The position numbers and the translations under genes were made by a program. A stretch of DNA of 6,989 bases from Flavobacteriaceae bacterium (GTDB taxonomy: Bacteria; Bacteroidota; Bacteroidia; Flavobacteriales; Flavobacteriaceae). Below are positions 5,140 through 6,989 of this stretch, piece by piece; positions within the stretch are counted from its first letter, which is position 1, and every line of letters starts with the position of its first letter. Location of the stretch: the NCBI GenBank assembly GCA_016763215.1, contig JAESUF010000194.1, positions 1 through 6,989 of the forward strand, in the 5' to 3' direction. The notes beneath the pieces are model-generated. The model made no database searches. It had not been told where the DNA came from and was given only the letters and a program-made list of their open reading frames with translations.

Positions 5140-6473
5140 TTAATTATATCATTCAAGTCATTTTATTTCAAGCGTTATTTTTAATGGTGTATGATTTCAT
5201 TTTGAGCAAAGAAACATTCTTTGTGAAAAATAGATGGTACCTGCTAATAACCTCTATTGTAGCATTTGTTTTACCATTTATAAAAATAGCATCTTTTCAA
5301 AAAGTTATTTCAAGTGAGTTGTCTGTTTTATTACCAGAGATTATTTTATCCCCTCAATATGTAATAGAAAAGTCGTTCGAATTTCAATCTATAGATCAGA
5401 CAATAGCTTATGTTAGTGCTGTTTTTTGGCTTGGAATATTGTTTTTTTCATGCTTGTTTGTATTAAAATTAGGGAAGTTGATTCGAATGATCCGATTAAG
5501 TGAAGTGAAAAGGCAAAATGAGTATACACTTGTATTGGTTACAAATACAACAAAGGCTTTCTCATTTTTTAATTTCATTTTTTTAGGGAATGAAATTGAT
5601 ACTAAAAAAAGGACTGAAATTATTGAACATGAATTGATTCACAGTCAGCAAAAACATTCTTTAGACCTTCTCTTTTTTGAAATTTTGAAAATTGTTATGT
5701 GGTTCAACCCTCTTGTTTATGTTTACCAGAAAAGAATCACATTGGTGCACGAATATCTTTCTGATGAATCTATTGTCAGATTAGGAAAAAAAGAACCATA
5801 TATCAACAATTTGCTATCGAACTTATTTGATGTTGAAAATATATCATTTGTCAATCAATTTTATAAGCATTCGTACATAAAAAAAAGAATTCGTATGATT
5901 TTAAAAACAAAATCAAATCCTAGAAGTCAACTTAAATACCTTTTGCTATTGCCTATGTTAGTCGGGATGCTGTTCTATAGTGCATGTGTTAATGTAGAAG
6001 TGCATGATGTATCGAAAAATGAAAAGCTAAAAGAGTATTCAGAGACTGAACCCATTAATAAGGTGGAGCATGAGGACTACTCACTTTTGATTAAAAAGGG
6101 TGATACCTTAGACCCTTCTGCAAGAGAAGTTTTATTTGTTAGTTTGGATAAAGTACCTACTTTTCCAGGTTGTCCAGAAAATGATAAAAAATGTTTTAAT
6201 AAAAATATTCAGAAGCATTTTGCTAAGAATTTTAATTCTGACTTGCCAAATGAACTAGGGTTAAAGCCAGGAAAGAAACGTATAATAATGTTCTTTAAAA
6301 TTGACAGAGAAGGTGATGTTATAGGGGTTAGAGTAAAAGCTCCTCACAAAGAATTAGAGAAAGAATCTATTCGTATAATTAGTTTACTGCCAAAAATGAT
6401 TCCTGGCGAAAAAGATGGTGAAATAGTAACTGTAAAATACACGCTACCAATGCGATTAGATGTTGAAGGATAG
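5136..6473 (+). CDS. BlaR1-like M56 family membrane metallopeptidase fused to a TonB-type C-terminal domain
   Basis: This is a 445-residue integral membrane zinc protease, the probable partner that relieves repression by the upstream BlaI-type protein. Membrane segments lie at about 3-22, 33-52, 92-111 and 266-284. The M56 domain shows the approach motif KAFSFFNFIFLGNE (140-153), the zinc-binding HELIH (165-169, catalytic Glu166), and HEYLSDE (205-211) with Glu206 as the likely third ligand. After the last helix there is a linker, then a domain (about 338-445) with VPTFPGCPENDKKC. Its two cysteines, 346 and 353, could pair in the periplasm. Its conserved strands and helix (FFKIDREGDVIGVRVKAP, then LLPKMIPGEKDGE, then YTLPMRLDVEG) are those of the flavobacterial TonB C-terminal domain. 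No penicillin-binding transpeptidase domain is present. The signal is unknown; an envelope or TonB-linked stimulus is inference. The gene overlaps the repressor by 4 bases, and a tonB gene follows 144 bases later. Confidence 0.92.
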   Translation: MINYIIQVILFQALFLMVYDFILSKETFFVKNRWYLLITSIVAFVLPFIKIASFQKVISSELSVLLPEIILSPQYVIEKSFEFQSIDQTIAYVSAVFWLGILFFSCLFVLKLGKLIRMIRLSEVKRQNEYTLVLVTNTTKAFSFFNFIFLGNEIDTKKRTEIIEHELIHSQQKHSLDLLFFEILKIVMWFNPLVYVYQKRITLVHEYLSDESIVRLGKKEPYINNLLSNLFDVENISFVNQFYKHSYIKKRIRMILKTKSNPRSQLKYLLLLPMLVGMLFYSACVNVEVHDVSKNEKLKEYSETEPINKVEHEDYSLLIKKGDTLDPSAREVLFVSLDKVPTFPGCPENDKKCFNKNIQKHFAKNFNSDLPNELGLKPGKKRIIMFFKIDREGDVIGVRVKAPHKELEKESIRIISLLPKMIPGEKDGEIVTVKYTLPMRLDVEG

Positions 6474-6506
6474 AAGATATAATAAGTAGACTAAATAGTT
6501 TCACCC

Positions 6507-6524
6507 ATCATCTAGTTAGGTGAT
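6507..6524 (+). terminator. possible weak terminator hairpin after the M56 gene
   Basis: ATCATCT (6507-6513) pairs with AGGTGAT (6518-6524), giving 7 bp with one G-U and a 4-nt loop, 34 bases past the M56 stop. It is followed by TTAAATTAAAT, not a solid T-run, so termination would be inefficient at best. It overlaps a second perfect inverted repeat, TGATTT/AAATCA (6521-6537), with which it would compete. Some read-through into tonB is likely. Confidence 0.3.
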
Positions 6525-6617
6525 TTAAATTAAATCAAATAGTATAAGGTTTTTACAATCAATTCCGTACAGAACGGTAGAGGGATCTCTTATGCGAAAT
6601 TTTAAAATTCTTAAAAG

Positions 6618-6989
6618 ATGGAAATCAAGAAAACACCGAAATCAAATCTAGAGAACTACAGTAAGTTGTTTACACAATTAGGGTTAGTTTTAGCACTCTT
6701 TATCACCTATGTAGTTATTGAAAAGAAAACGTTTGATCGCCAATTTGGAGATTTAGGGGATGTAACAATGAGTGCCGATTTAGAAGAAGAAATTCCAATT
6801 ACAGAACGTATTGAGCCAGAAATCCCGAAGACACCACCGCCACCAACTCCCGAGAAAATTGAAGTAGTTGAAGATGAAAAAGAAGTTGAAGAAACCATCA
6901 TTGAATCAACAGAAACGGATGAAACAGAAGCTGTCGGAGTAGAGGAGATAGAAGAGGTAGAAGAAGCAGAAGAAGTAATTGAAGATGTG
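6618..6989 (+). CDS. tonB: energy transducer TonB, N-terminal part (gene continues past the right edge)
   Basis: There are 124 codons from ATG at 6618 to the window end without a stop. The product starts MEIKKTPKSNLENYSKLF, a short cytoplasmic tail. One membrane anchor follows (about residues 17-34, LFTQLGLVLALFITYVVI), then a periplasmic region with a proline run (PKTPPPPTPEK, 70-80) and a very acidic Glu/Val-rich stretch from residue 81 to the edge. This is the layout of flavobacterial TonB, which transmits proton-motive force through ExbB/ExbD to outer-membrane receptors. The C-terminal receptor-contacting domain lies outside the window, so identity rests on the N-terminal half. No clear promoter is seen in the 144 bases upstream; it may be partly co-transcribed with the M56 gene, whose own C-terminus is a TonB-type domain. 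Confidence 0.9.
   Translation, partial: MEIKKTPKSNLENYSKLFTQLGLVLALFITYVVIEKKTFDRQFGDLGDVTMSADLEEEIPITERIEPEIPKTPPPPTPEKIEVVEDEKEVEETIIESTETDETEAVGVEEIEEVEEAEEVIEDV

Noticed and set aside
4771..6473. Calling the BlaI/M56 pair a beta-lactam resistance regulator
   Set aside because: There is no beta-lactamase gene in the window and no penicillin-binding sensor domain in the M56 protein; family resemblance alone does not support that role.
6490..6500. ACTAAATAGTT after the M56 gene, resembling the upstream operators
   Set aside because: It lacks about five central bases of the 16-bp dyad, so the half-sites are wrongly spaced; such a sequence is expected by chance in AT-rich DNA.

Overview
The window is AT-rich DNA that most likely comes from a member of Bacteroidota, class Flavobacteriia. 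Four kinds of evidence agree. The FG-GAP/ASPIC_UnbV exoprotein ends in a type IX secretion (T9SS) sorting domain. LysRS carries the extra C-terminal domain I associate with this phylum. The TonB and M56-TonB proteins have the flavobacterial FPGC-type layout. Several upstream regions carry the Bacteroidetes -7 element TAnnTTTG instead of a sigma-70 -10 box. I cannot name the genus.

Layout from left to right. Positions 1-177 hold the 3' end of an unrecognised + strand gene. It abuts the 5' half of a DUF805 membrane-protein gene on the - strand, which looks truncated at that junction (about 178). Next on the - strand is a secreted seven-repeat FG-GAP protein (366-2084), then lysS (2206-3900) with its own hairpin terminator. 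Between lysS and a DUF456 membrane-protein gene (4138-4638, - strand) lies a + strand unit with no ORF: a consensus promoter, about 110 nt containing several hairpins, and a hairpin followed by a U-tract. I read this as a candidate small RNA gene. The last third is on the + strand: a BlaI/MecI-type repressor (4771-5139), an M56 peptidase fused to a TonB-like C-terminal domain (5136-6473, overlapping the repressor by 4 bases), and the start of a tonB gene that runs off the right edge (6618-6989).

How the genes work together. The repressor and M56 protease form a translationally coupled BlaI/BlaR1-like pair. Three copies of a 16-bp dyad (AACTAA-ANAA-TTAGTT) surround a TAnnTTTG promoter directly upstream, so the pair is very probably autorepressed. 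The protease has no penicillin-binding sensor domain. In its place it has the TonB-type domain also expected in the neighbouring tonB product, which suggests an envelope or TonB-related signal, not a beta-lactam (inference). LysS, DUF456 and the FG-GAP protein show no functional link to this module.

The two observations most worth following up are the candidate small RNA at 4018-4128 and the repressor/M56-TonB/TonB module with its operator array.
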